A stretch of DNA of 64,000 bases from Methylobacterium sp. WSM2598 (GTDB lineage: Bacteria > Pseudomonadota > Alphaproteobacteria > Rhizobiales > Beijerinckiaceae). The position numbers were made by a program, and so were the translations under genes. The stretch is from assembly GCF_000379105.1 (NCBI RefSeq), contig NZ_KB900609.1, positions 6,512,105 through 6,576,104 on the forward strand. The letters are read 5' to 3'. Positions 41,266 to 49,253 of the stretch are shown piece after piece (the stretch's first letter is position 1; every line of letters starts with the position of its first letter). The notes beneath the pieces are model-generated. The model made no database searches and was not told where the DNA came from. It was given only the letters and a program-made list of their open reading frames with translations.

Positions 41266-42344
41266 GCGGGCACCAGGGCGGCGGCCTCGGGCGCGAAGCC
41301 GAGCCGCACCGCGAGGCCCGGGGCCAAGCCCTGTGCCCCCGCCGGCAGCGCGGCCCGCCATTCCCGCCCGTCGCCGAGCCGCACCCGGTAGACGATCTTC
41401 TCGCCCAGGTAAGTCGCGTCCGTGAGGGTGGCGGGGATCCCCTCCCCGTCCGGGCGCAGGACGACGCGCTCGGGGCGCAGCGCCAGCGCGGCCGCGGCCC
41501 CCTCCGGCCCGGCCCCGTGATGGTCGGTGCCGGCGAGCGGGCCGAGCGGCGTGTCGAGCCGGCGCGGGCCCGGCCCGCCGGGGCCGAGCCGGCCCTCGAT
41601 CAGGTTCACGTCGCCGAGGAGCCCGGCGACGTAGCGGGTGGCGGGGCGCTCGTAGAGGTCCGCGGCCGGCCCGACCTGGACGAGGCGGCCGCGATCCATC
41701 ACGCCGATCCGGTCGGCGAGCACCATCGCCTCCGGCGGGTCGTGGGTGACGACCACGAAGGTCGTGCGCAGCCGGCGCTGGATCGCCCGCAACTCGCCCT
41801 GGGTCTGCTCGCGCAGGGTGCGGTCGAGGGCCCCGAGGGGCTCGTCGAGGAGGAGCACGCGCGGGCGCTTGGCGAGGGCCCGGGCGAGGGCGACCCGCTG
41901 GCGCTGGCCGCCCGAGAGGCGGTCGGGCCGGCGCGCCTCGAACCCGTCGAGCTGGACCAGCCGCAGCATCTCGGCGACCCGCCCGGCGATCTCGCGCCGG
42001 CCGAGCCCCTCCCGGCGCAGGCCGTAGGCGACGTTGTCGGCGACGCTGAGATGCGGGAACAGCGCGTAGGACTGGAACATCATGTTGACCGGCCGGCGAT
42101 GCGGCGGCACGCCGGTGAGGTCCTGCCCGTCGAGCAGGATGCGCCCCCGCGTCGGCGCCTCGAAGCCCGCGAGCATGCGCAGCAGCGTGGACTTGCCGCA
42201 GCCCGACGGGCCGAGCAGGCAGAAGAACTCGCCCGCCGCGAGGTCGAGGCTGACCTCCTCGACCGCCGGGATCGGTCCGAAGCGCTTGGTGACGCCCTCG
42301 AAGCGGAGCTGGCCGGGCGCGGGGGCGGAGGAATCGGGCTGCAA
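41262..42344 (-). CDS. Polyamine-type ABC transporter ATPase (PotG/PotA-like)
   Basis: 360 aa. Walker A is LLGPSGCGKSTLLRM, Q-loop VNMMFQSYALFPHLSV, signature LSGGQRQRVALARAL, Walker B LLLDEPLGALD, H-loop VVVTHDPPEAM. A C-terminal TOBE-type regulatory domain follows (about 270-360). The frame opens at a TTG (42344) with no clear ribosome site. Gene order ATPase-permease-permease with overlaps is typical, but no periplasmic binding-protein gene (potF/potD) lies beside it. Confidence 0.92.
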   Translation of the reverse strand: MQPDSSAPAPGQLRFEGVTKRFGPIPAVEEVSLDLAAGEFFCLLGPSGCGKSTLLRMLAGFEAPTRGRILLDGQDLTGVPPHRRPVNMMFQSYALFPHLSVADNVAYGLRREGLGRREIAGRVAEMLRLVQLDGFEARRPDRLSGGQRQRVALARALAKRPRVLLLDEPLGALDRTLREQTQGELRAIQRRLRTTFVVVTHDPPEAMVLADRIGVMDRGRLVQVGPAADLYERPATRYVAGLLGDVNLIEGRLGPGGPGPRRLDTPLGPLAGTDHHGAGPEGAAAALALRPERVVLRPDGEGIPATLTDATYLGEKIVYRVRLGDGREWRAALPAGAQGLAPGLAVRLGFAPEAAALVPA

Positions 42345-42443
42345 GGTCGTCCGGTCGGGGCAGGAGAGCCCCTGTTACACGCAAGAACCCGGTCCGCCGT
42401 CAAGGCGCGGCGTCCGCCGCCGCGCCGGCCCCGGCGCGGCCCC

Positions 42444-42650
42444 TCACCGCCCGCCCACGCTCCGCCGCAGGGCGCCGTCGGTGATTCCCTGCAATTTGTC
42501 GTCGATGTCCCGGCGGAATCGCCGCGCGTCGTCGGCGATGAGCTGCATCTCGGCGCGCGCGCGCCGCTGCGCTTCCCTGACGGCGGCGTTTCCCTCCAGC
42601 GCGTTGCGCCGGTGCCCGGCGGCGTCGGGACCTCGCGAATCGTCGGTCAT
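42444..42650 (-). CDS. 68-aa charged helical protein coupled to the patatin gene
   Basis: Starts at ATG 42650, overlapping the patatin-family stop by 4 bp (ATGA), so the two are translated together. Composition is strongly charged and helical: NALEGNAAVREAQRRARAEM, then IADDARRFRRDIDDKLQGIT. No signal or membrane segment. It could be a small partner or regulator of the patatin protein; no family recognised. Confidence 0.6.
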   Translation of the reverse strand: MTDDSRGPDAAGHRRNALEGNAAVREAQRRARAEMQLIADDARRFRRDIDDKLQGITDGALRRSVGGR

Positions 42651-44281
42651 GCGCCCTCTCCGATCTGCTCCAACTGTACCAGAAGGGTCTCGAACGAGTC
42701 GATCGCGAGGCCCGTGACCGCGTCCCGGAAGTCGTCCAGGACCGCGTCGGGGGGGCGCTCGTTGGAGTCGATCGAGACGATGAAGGCGGGGCGCGCAGGG
42801 TCCGGCCGCCCGCGGCGGAATATGGGGATGCAGAGCGCCCAATCCATGTCCCGCCAGACCTGCTGCCTGCGATAGCGGTTCGGCCGACCCGGCAGCGCCA
42901 CGGATTGCGGAAAGGGCACCGTATGGAACTGCGCCCGACCGCTGGTCCAGGCCAGGCCCGCGACGGTGGCGTCGAGCGGCAGCAGGAGACGCTCGTCGAG
43001 ATCGGCGTCGTAGCCGGCGCCGTAGCGCAGGCGAAGGGATCGCGCGTGGCCGTCATCCGGCATCGCCAGGGACACGCGCACCCGGCGCGGGCCGGCCCCG
43101 CGGCGCGAGGTGCCGTCCAGTCCGGCGAGGATGTCCTCGACCGCCCTCACCATCGTCTCGCAGGCGCGTCGGTACAGGCTCGGCCGCGCGAACAGGCGCA
43201 ACTCCAGTTCGACATCCGCCGCGATCGTGGACTCGGCCACCTGCCTCAGGGCGGCCTGCCGGCCGAGGTCGAACTGAAGGACGTCGAGATCGGTTCTCAG
43301 GGTGATCAATTCCGACCGGCCGACCGCCCGCAGGTTGAGGATCCCGGACCCGAACAGGGCGGTCCGGATCGCGGCCGGCAGCCACGCCGCGCCGCCGAGC
43401 TCCTCGTTCTCCGGCACCTCCTCGGCGATCTCGAAGGCCAGGGTCACGGCATCCGGATCGAGGGCGCGCTCCTCGTCGAAGGGCCAGGCGGGCAGGTTCG
43501 AGACGATGCCGCCGTCGACGAACACGTCCGCGCCGATCCGCTGCGGCGCGAAGACGATCGGAATGCTGATCGAGGCCGCCACCGCGTCCGCGACGGCGAT
43601 GTCGGGCGTCGTCTCCGCCGAGAAGAGCGTGAGTTGCCGCGTCGAGAGATTCGCTCCGACGATCTTGAGCGGCAGGAGATGCCCGCCGTCGAAGTCCCGC
43701 AGCCTCACGATCCGGTCCGGTTCCGCCGGGAACGCGCGCGCCGCGATGACCCGGCCGAGGGCGCCCTTGAAGCGCTCCAGGCGCGAGAGCCCGGCGAGCC
43801 CGGCCCGGATGCGCCGGAAGACGATGCCGAAGGTTGCGAGCCACAGCCCCCAGAGGATCAGCGCCGCGGCGACGTTCGCCATCGCGGCGCACAGGAACGA
43901 GCCGAGGAGGAGGAGGGTGACCGAGAGGGCCGCCGCGACCGCGACCCGCGCGAGGCCGCAGCGGAGCAACGCGCGCAGGCGCGCCACGCGCGCCCATCCG
44001 CCTTCCCCGAACAGCGCCGGCGCCGTGGACAGGGCCGCATCGATGCGGGCCAGTTCGTCGAGGATGGTGCGTCCGGTGATCGGGTCGGCCATGTCGTCGG
44101 CCGAGAAGCCGCTGGCCTTCAGCGCCGCCACGATGGCGCCGGCGGAGGTCCCGGCGACTCCGCGGATGTCCACGGCCCTGGTTTCGAGGGCCTTCAGGGC
44201 CCCTACGTGGACCAATCCCTTCGCGCCGCCCCCGGCGAACGCGACGAAGGCCGGAATCTCGGGCACGGGCCGATCCGTCAT
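42647..44281 (-). CDS. Patatin-like phospholipase with membrane hairpin and C-terminal GAF-like domain
   Basis: 544 aa from ATG 44281. Oxyanion loop GGGAKG (17-22), nucleophile elbow GTSAG (Ser46) and catalytic Asp256 in DVFVDGGIVSNLP: a complete patatin Ser-Asp dyad. Within the patatin fold, about residues 109-156 form two membrane helices (LARVAVAAALSVTLLLLGSF and ALILWGLWLATFGIVF). The C-terminal 140 residues resemble a GAF sensor: DERLLLPLDATVAGLAWTSG, then DMDWALCIPIFRRGRPDPAR and FIVSIDSNERPPD. Likely a membrane-tethered lipid hydrolase controlled by a small ligand. No nucleotide cyclase or other known defence partner is adjacent. The start could lie further upstream (GTG near 44350). 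Confidence 0.85.
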   Translation of the reverse strand: MTDRPVPEIPAFVAFAGGGAKGLVHVGALKALETRAVDIRGVAGTSAGAIVAALKASGFSADDMADPITGRTILDELARIDAALSTAPALFGEGGWARVARLRALLRCGLARVAVAAALSVTLLLLGSFLCAAMANVAAALILWGLWLATFGIVFRRIRAGLAGLSRLERFKGALGRVIAARAFPAEPDRIVRLRDFDGGHLLPLKIVGANLSTRQLTLFSAETTPDIAVADAVAASISIPIVFAPQRIGADVFVDGGIVSNLPAWPFDEERALDPDAVTLAFEIAEEVPENEELGGAAWLPAAIRTALFGSGILNLRAVGRSELITLRTDLDVLQFDLGRQAALRQVAESTIAADVELELRLFARPSLYRRACETMVRAVEDILAGLDGTSRRGAGPRRVRVSLAMPDDGHARSLRLRYGAGYDADLDERLLLPLDATVAGLAWTSGRAQFHTVPFPQSVALPGRPNRYRRQQVWRDMDWALCIPIFRRGRPDPARPAFIVSIDSNERPPDAVLDDFRDAVTGLAIDSFETLLVQLEQIGEGA

Positions 44282-44718
44282 CGGCGCGCCTGCCTCGGCA
44301 GCCGTCTTCCCCAGAGGAAGCGCCGGATCTTTCGGGACGCGATTCGACACCGCACGATCGTGCGCCAGCGTGGCCGGACGGACAACCGCTCGTCCGGAGC
44401 CGATCTCCGGAAGCGAGGCATCGACGGCCGGGCGGACGCCGCCGCCCGTGGCGCGGGCCCGGCCGCCGGGCCGCTTTCGCGGTCGCTCTCCCCCGTTCGG
44501 GGGACGACGGCGCCGCGCCCGCCCGCTATGCCGGGACGTCTTCATCCGACACGCGACTTGAGCCCGCCCCGGCCCCGGCCAGGGCGGGCTCCCCTTCGCC
44601 CGGCACATCGACGCTCCGTCGGTGTCCGGGGTGCCGGTCCGATCCGGCGCTGTCGCGACGTGCGGATCGCGAGACCGCACGGATTCAGCCTCCGGACCTC
44701 GCCCGTCGGGACCCTTTT
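44282..44718. other. Intergenic region upstream of the patatin gene
   Basis: About 440 bp. The patatin frame stays open through it, but codon use and lack of similarity argue against coding. Open frames on the plus strand here are antisense artefacts. No promoter could be picked with confidence. Confidence 0.5.
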
Positions 44719-44781
44719 GCGGGAGCGTCAGGACCCGCCGCGGGACCCTCAGGACCCGCCGCGGGAGCGTCAGGACCCGCC
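44719..44781. repeat. Three 21-bp tandem repeats
   Basis: Units at 44719-44739, 44740-44760 and 44761-44781; the first and third are identical (GCGGGAGCGTCAGGACCCGC plus C) and the middle differs by GACCC for GAGCG. The last unit contains the stop codon (44770-44772) and final codons of the adjacent 124-aa gene, so two units lie just downstream of the stop. Confidence 0.9.
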
Positions 44782-45144
44782 GCAATGGGCCCGGATGATC
44801 CCGTCGAAGGCGGGGAACGGCTGTCCGGAGGCGCCGAAGGGCGAGAAGACCATGTCCTGTTCGGGCACGGCCGCGAAGGTCCGGAATTCCGTCGGCAGGC
44901 CGAGGCCGTCGCGGGTGCGGATCTCGCCGCACAGGATCACGGGCGGTCCCTCACGCCGCCGCAGGCGGCGCAGCTGCACCGCGGCGGGGTCGTGCGATTC
45001 GCCGTTGAGGTTGCGCAGGACCATGGCGAGTTCGGCGGGCGGGAGCGCCTCGCCGCTCCCGTCGACCACGGTCTGGGCCGATCCCGCCCCCGCGCAAAGG
45101 AGCAGCGTCGCCGCCCAGAGGAGGCGGAGCGTGCGCAATGCCAT
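44770..45144 (-). CDS. Secreted small protein, conserved-looking, unknown
   Basis: 124 aa from ATG 45144, supported by GGAGG 7 nt upstream. A clear signal peptide (LLWAATLLLCAGAGSAQ, cleavage after SAQ or GSA) is followed by a mature domain with two cysteines (ILCGEIRTRDG and RAHCGGS). The segment PVILCGEIRTRDGLGLPTEF resembles small periplasmic proteins of rhizobia, but no family name can be given. Its stop falls in a 21-bp tandem repeat. The 270 bp before the next gene hold no clear feature. Confidence 0.65.
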   Translation of the reverse strand: MALRTLRLLWAATLLLCAGAGSAQTVVDGSGEALPPAELAMVLRNLNGESHDPAAVQLRRLRRREGPPVILCGEIRTRDGLGLPTEFRTFAAVPEQDMVFSPFGASGQPFPAFDGIIRAHCGGS

Positions 45145-45414
45145 GGCGGGCCTCCGAGCCGGCCCCGAAGCGCCGTTCGTCCCATTCTCGCTCCCGCGCC
45201 GCGCGGAGGGAAGCCTTCCCGCGCCCGCGCCTCGGACCAAGGTGGGGGGCGGCGATATCTTGCCGCTGACGCGATCGGGCGCGTATTCGAGAGTTGACAC
45301 GCGTCGATCCCGCGCCGCTGTCCTCGATCACGGTGGGATCCGCACTCTCCTCCCGAGACGTGTCGCGACTTGGCGTCTCTCTCCCGGGCGGGAGGGGGAC
45401 GCCCTCTCGGCCCC

Positions 45415-46047
45415 TCACCCGTCGAGGATGACCCGGTTCGGCAACTCGTCCGGATCGCCCGGCCCGGCCGGCGCCGCGGCGGCGAGGCGCTCGCCGAGGC
45501 GCGCCAGAATCGCGACGAGGCCGGCCTCCGCCTCGCCGCGGCGCAGGGAGGCGGCGAGGTCGGCGAGGAGATCGGTCCAGGCCTGCGGCCCGATCCGCGC
45601 CAGCAGGCCCTCATCCGCCACGATCTCGGCGTGCCGCTCGGCCAGCGACAGGAAGAGGAGCAGGCCGGTGCGGCCGCGCGTGCGGGTGAGGCCCCGCGAC
45701 CGGAAGGCGAAGAGCGCCGCCTCGCGCACCCGCGCCCGCCGCAGCGACCGGGGCACCAGGGCGAGGTGCAGCCGCTCCGACAGGCTGAGCGCCAGGATCA
45801 GCGCCACGGCGCCGGCCTGGGTCAGGAGGATCCGGCCCGCGCTCCAGGGCGTGAGCAGCAGGAGCGCCCAGGGCAGGAGGAGCCCGGCGAGGAGGGCCGC
45901 GGTGAGCACGAGGGAGCGGTAGCGCCCGGCGCGCGCGCTCACCATCACGACGATCTCGGCCGAGGTGCCGGCCTCCGCCCGCGCCACGGCCGCGGCGATC
46001 CGCGCGCAGGCCTCCGGGCCGAGGAGGTCGGCGGGCCTACCAGTCAC
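45415..46047 (-). CDS. Second TPM-domain membrane protein
   Basis: 210 aa. An N-terminal TPM (DUF477) start ARIAAAVARAEAGTSAEIVV is followed by two membrane helices (about 45-85: LVLTAALLAGLLLPWALLLL) and a second TPM-like part with SLAERHAEIVADEGLLARIG, the block typical of the shorter TPM proteins paired with YgcG. Its start overlaps the stop of the first TPM gene, so they form an operon with lemA upstream. Confidence 0.8.
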   Translation of the reverse strand: MTGRPADLLGPEACARIAAAVARAEAGTSAEIVVMVSARAGRYRSLVLTAALLAGLLLPWALLLLTPWSAGRILLTQAGAVALILALSLSERLHLALVPRSLRRARVREAALFAFRSRGLTRTRGRTGLLLFLSLAERHAEIVADEGLLARIGPQAWTDLLADLAASLRRGEAEAGLVAILARLGERLAAAAPAGPGDPDELPNRVILDG

Positions 46048-46834
46048 CGGACGCTCCCCCGCCGCCCGAGGAGCCGCCCCCGCCCGAGAACCCGCCCGAG
46101 AAGCCCCCGGACGAGCCGCCCCCGCTCCAGCCGCCGCTCCAGCCGCCGGAGCCGGGGCCGGGCAGGACGACGAGTCCGCCGCGCCCGGCCCGGTTCATCC
46201 GCCACAGCACGACGATCACCACGAGGATCAGCAGGAGGAAGAGCAGGACCTGGGCGGGGTCGACCTCGTCGGAGCGCACCTGCGGCCTGCGCTGCCAGTC
46301 CTGCGCGTCGCCCGCCAGGATCGACAGGATGCCATCCACGCCGGCCTCGATCCCGCCCGCGAAGTCGCCGCTCTTGAAGCGCGGCGTGACCGCGCTCGCG
46401 ATCAGCACCTTGGTGAGGGCGTCGGTGAGCGCGCCTTCGAGCCCGTAGCCGACCTCGATGCGCACCTTGCGCTCCCGCGGGGCCACCAGCAGGAGGACGC
46501 CGTTGTTGGTCTTGGCCTGACCGAGCTTCCAGCTGCGGAAGAGCTGGTTGGCGTAATCCTCGACGCTGGTGCCCTGCAGGCTCGGCACCGTCGCCACCAC
46601 GACCTGGTCGGAGGTCTTGTCCTCGTGGGCCTTGAGCTTGGCATCGAGGGCGTCGCGCCGCGCGGGGCCGAGCAGCCCGGCCGCATCGACCACCCGGCCG
46701 GTGAGCGCCGGGAAGGACAGCTCGGCCGCGCGGGCGGCCGCCGGACGCAGCGCGGCGAGGAGCAGGATGCACAGGACGAGCCCGCGGAGGAGCCGCCCGC
46801 GGGGATCGGGCCGGATCGGCAGGGCAGCGGGCAC
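46037..46834 (-). CDS. TPM-domain protein with Gly/Ser-rich tail (YgcG-like)
   Basis: About 265 aa if translation begins at GTG 46834. Signal peptide LLRGLVLCILLLAALRPAAARA, then the TPM domain: LTGRVVDAAGLLGPARRDAL, NNGVLLLVAPRERKVRIEVG and GYGLEGALTDA. One membrane helix follows (VLLFLLLILVVIVVLWRMNR) and then a tail of GGS repeats. LemA plus TPM pairs are widespread; their role in envelope maintenance is poorly defined. The frame is also open upstream through the adjacent palindromic element, which begins only 11 bp before the GTG, so the native start and ribosome site may have been displaced. Confidence 0.85.
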   Translation of the reverse strand: MPAALPIRPDPRGRLLRGLVLCILLLAALRPAAARAAELSFPALTGRVVDAAGLLGPARRDALDAKLKAHEDKTSDQVVVATVPSLQGTSVEDYANQLFRSWKLGQAKTNNGVLLLVAPRERKVRIEVGYGLEGALTDALTKVLIASAVTPRFKSGDFAGGIEAGVDGILSILAGDAQDWQRRPQVRSDEVDPAQVLLFLLLILVVIVVLWRMNRAGRGGLVVLPGPGSGGWSGGWSGGGSSGGFSGGFSGGGGSSGGGGASGDW

Positions 46835-46844
46835 GGCCCGGTGC

Positions 46845-46950
46845 CTAGAGCAGCACCCGATCACGTTGCAATCGGGTGCTGCTCTAGGTCTTTGATCTTG
46901 CCGCGTTTTCTGCGACGAACCGGCATCCACTTCGTCGGAAAATGCTCTAG
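46845..46950. repeat. 106-bp CTAGAGCA-ended palindromic element
   Basis: Starts CTAGAGCA and ends TGCTCTAG. The left half is a hairpin with 17-bp perfect arms (46845-46861 and 46871-46887, 9-nt loop). The right half contains CGACGAA and TTCGTCG flanking CCGGCATCCAC. It resembles a dispersed intergenic element common in Methylobacterium and related Rhizobiales (recollection, not searched). It separates lemA from its TPM partner. Confidence 0.85.
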
Positions 46951-47183
46951 AGGCTGCCATGGCCCGCAGACCGGTGTTGTGTCGCGTCAGCGACGTCCGG
47001 CCCACCAGGAGGCCGGACGCCGCGGATGGCGTCGCTGACGCGACCCTTCGGGCTGGCCGGGGTCGGGCGCCGGGTGCGTCGCCGCGCCTGGCCGGGAGCC
47101 CCGCTCCCGGCTGCACGCGGCTCCTGCCCGGCGCCCGACCCTGGCCAGCACAACACCGGTCTGCGGTCCATGGCAGCCTCTAG
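46947..47183. mobile_element. 237-bp nested fold-back element
   Basis: Terminal inverted repeats of 35 bp with one mismatch (46947-46981 and 47149-47183; they start CTAGAGGCTGCCATGG). Inside are two further hairpins: GTCGCGTCAGCGACG (from 46980) with its mirror ending at 47044, enclosing GTCCGGCC/GGCCGGAC, and GGTCGGGCGCCGGG with CCCGGCGCCCGACC, enclosing CCGGGAGC/GCTCCCGG. The right end overlaps the lemA stop codon. Small non-autonomous transposable element (MITE-like) is the best guess. Confidence 0.85.
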
Positions 47184-47935
47184 AACTTTACGTTCGGCGG
47201 GCGCGCGGCGTCGGGCGTCGCCGTGAAGGTCTCCATCGGCTTCGCATCGGGATACAGGATCCCGGCGATCCAGCGCCCCGGGATCGTGCGCACCTCGGTG
47301 TTGTAGGCCCGCACCGCCGCGATGTAGTCGCGCCGCGCCACCGCGATCCGGTTCTCGGTGCCTTCGAGCTGCGATTGCAGGGCGAGGAAGTTCTGGTTCG
47401 ACTTGAGGTCGGGGTAGCGCTCGACCGTGACCAGGAGCCGCCCCAGCGCCCCCGAGAGCTGGTTCTGCGCGTCCTGGAACTCCTTGAACTTCTGCGGGTC
47501 GCTGACCGTGCCGGCATCGACCTTGACGCTCGTGGCCTTGGCGCGGGCCTCGGTGACGCCGATCAGGACGTCCTTCTCCTGCTGCGCGTAGCCCTTCACG
47601 GTCTCGACGAGGTTCGGGATCAGGTCGGTGCGGCGCTGATACTGGTTCTGGACCTCGCTCCAGGCGGATTTCGCCTGCTCCTCCAGGACCGGCACCCGGT
47701 TGACGGCACCGCAGCCCGAGAGGCCGCCCGCCACCGCGACGAGGGCGAGGGCGCCGACGACCCGGGACGGCCAGATCCTGGACGGCGAAGTCCGGGACGG
47801 CCGAGATTGAGATGGCCGGGATTGAGATGGCCGGGATTGAGACGGCCGGGATTGAGACGGCCGGGATTGAGACGGCCGGGATTGAGACGGCAAGGAGCGG
47901 GCGTCCCGGACGCCCCCGTTCCGCTTCGCGCTCAT
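47180..47935 (-). CDS. lemA: LemA-family lipoprotein-like membrane protein
   Basis: 251 aa. The LemA core is clear: NRVPVLEEQAKSAWSEVQNQ, YQRRTDLIPNLVETVKGYA, and YIAAVRAYNTEVRTIPGRWI before FTATPDAARPPNVKF. The signal segment VVGALALVAVAGGLSGC ends in a lipobox-like LSGC. Ahead of it lies an unusual N-terminal run of SQSRP pentapeptides encoded by a 15-bp tandem repeat. LemA proteins commonly pair with TPM proteins, as here, although two palindromic elements now lie between them. Confidence 0.92.
   Translation of the reverse strand: MSAKRNGGVRDARSLPSQSRPSQSRPSQSRPSQSRPSQSRPSQSRPSRTSPSRIWPSRVVGALALVAVAGGLSGCGAVNRVPVLEEQAKSAWSEVQNQYQRRTDLIPNLVETVKGYAQQEKDVLIGVTEARAKATSVKVDAGTVSDPQKFKEFQDAQNQLSGALGRLLVTVERYPDLKSNQNFLALQSQLEGTENRIAVARRDYIAAVRAYNTEVRTIPGRWIAGILYPDAKPMETFTATPDAARPPNVKF
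47766..47885. repeat. 15-bp tandem repeat inside lemA
   Basis: Eight 15-bp units from 47766 to 47885; the last six are nearly identical (GACGGCCGGGATTGA, with GAT for GAC in two), the first two degenerate. They lie in frame in the first 60 codons of lemA and encode SQSRP repeats ahead of the signal segment. Copy number can change without breaking the frame. Confidence 0.93.
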
Positions 47936-48115
47936 GCCCTGCCCTCCTGCCGGATGCGCCCGGCCCCACCCGGAGCCGCCGCCTCCCGCTTGCCCGCGCC
48001 CGCGCGCAGCGTCAAGGCGCCGAGCCCGGGTGACAGACCGCCCGGGAAGGCGCAGTCTGGCGTCCGGTCAGGGGCGGCGAACGGCCCCGCCGGGGGGGGG
48101 CGAACGGAGGGCGGG

Positions 48116-48385
48116 ATGCCACGCTACCATTTCGACGTGCAATCCGGATCGGGCGTCGTCTGTCAGGACTTTTTCGGGATCGACTGCCCCGACGACGCGG
48201 CGGCCCTGGCGCTCGCGCGCCACGGGGCCGGCTTCACCTCGCACGACGAATGCGCCCGCAACCCCCAGCTCGCCCGCTACCGCTTCGCGGTGACGGACGA
48301 GGCGCACCGCCCGCTCTTCACGGTGCCCTTCACCGAGCTGGAGCCCGATCCCCGGCCCCGGCGCAGCCGCGTGAACCTGGCCTGA
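48116..48385 (+). CDS. DUF6894-type small protein
   Basis: 89 aa with the common Methylobacterium/Rhizobiales opening MPRYHFDVQSGSGVVCQDFF, then GIDCPDDAAALALARHG, which fits the DUF6894 pattern (aromatic start, Asp-Gly-type turn, then an A-A-A/L helix). ATG 48116 has GGAGGGCGGG upstream. A run of nine G residues lies at about 48092-48100, just before the ribosome site. Function unknown; these proteins occur in multiple copies per genome (family knowledge). Confidence 0.75.
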   Translation: MPRYHFDVQSGSGVVCQDFFGIDCPDDAAALALARHGAGFTSHDECARNPQLARYRFAVTDEAHRPLFTVPFTELEPDPRPRRSRVNLA

Positions 48386-48415
48386 GACGGGACGGGGGCG
48401 CCCCGGGCGGCGCCC

Positions 48416-49204
48416 TCACGCCGTCAGGGCGACGAGCCGCGCGGCGGTCAGGAAATCCTGCTTGCGCAGCGCCCGGCGCGCCTCGGCCTCCTCGTCGCGT
48501 CCCCAGACGCTCGCCTGGAAGGTCTCGTCGACATGCGCCGCCTCCCAGGCCTCCTCGGCCGTCAGGCGTCCGCGCAGCACCGCGAGGGCGAGCAGGACCG
48601 AGCCGGTGAGCGTCGTCATGACGTGCAGCCCGGTGAGCGCGAGCGGGCTCTCGACCGCCTCGACCGCCCGGCGCACCGCCTCTAGCGAGCCGGCCGGCTG
48701 GGCCACGTGCATCACGCCCTCGCTCAGCACGATGAGCGCGCCGAGTTCGTCGCGCGCCCAGTCGAGCACCGGATCCCAGGCCGCCGCCTGGCTCGCCACC
48801 AGCCGCGCCGGGTCGCCCGCCCGATAGGCGAGGAGGTCGGAGCCCGCATAGGCCGCGATGTCCTGCACCACCGCCTCGCGCCGCTCGGCGACGCCGTCGA
48901 GGGCCGTGTTGACGAGGCGGGTGAGCGGCATGCGGGCCGGGTCGATCACCTCCGCCTGCGCCCCCCATTCCTCGGCCAGCGCCCGGGCCACGGCCGGCTG
49001 CGGCACCGCGACGACGCGCCGGCCGGGGGTGCGGGCCGGGCGCCCGTCGAGGACGAGCCGGTGCCCGTCCTCGGCCTCGGCGGTCCCGGCCTCGGCGTAG
49101 AAGCGCTTGGGCAGGGCGGGCCTGCTCGCCGTCCGGGCGGCGCGGAGGGGATCGGGATTCGGCTCGGGCTGGCCCAGCCAGTCGCGGAGGGTGTCGTCGC
49201 TCAT
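48416..49204 (-). CDS. ATP12-family F1-ATPase assembly chaperone
   Basis: 262 aa. Family blocks: RFYAEAGTAEAEDGHRLVLD, DGRPARTPGRR, AEEWGAQAEVIDPARMPLTR (the conserved W-Q...P.MP-T segment), DLLAYRAGDPARLVASQAAAWDP, and SGSVLLALAVL-like TGSVLLALAVLRGRLTAEEA. It binds the F1 alpha subunit during ATP synthase assembly and is typical of alphaproteobacteria and mitochondria. It lies 50 bp from a HAD phosphatase gene on the same strand. Confidence 0.93.
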   Translation of the reverse strand: MSDDTLRDWLGQPEPNPDPLRAARTASRPALPKRFYAEAGTAEAEDGHRLVLDGRPARTPGRRVVAVPQPAVARALAEEWGAQAEVIDPARMPLTRLVNTALDGVAERREAVVQDIAAYAGSDLLAYRAGDPARLVASQAAAWDPVLDWARDELGALIVLSEGVMHVAQPAGSLEAVRRAVEAVESPLALTGLHVMTTLTGSVLLALAVLRGRLTAEEAWEAAHVDETFQASVWGRDEEAEARRALRKQDFLTAARLVALTA

Positions 49205-49253
49205 CGGATCGAGATAGGCGGGAGCGGGCCGGAATGCGAGGCTCCGGGTTCCG

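Noticed and set aside
42905..45922. 1005-codon plus-strand frame across the patatin and small secreted-protein genes
   Set aside because: It crosses several well-supported minus-strand genes and intergenic DNA and has no recognisable domain.
47766..47885. Regular 15-bp repeats as iterons or an origin
   Set aside because: They lie in frame inside lemA and encode pentapeptides; no replication gene is adjacent.
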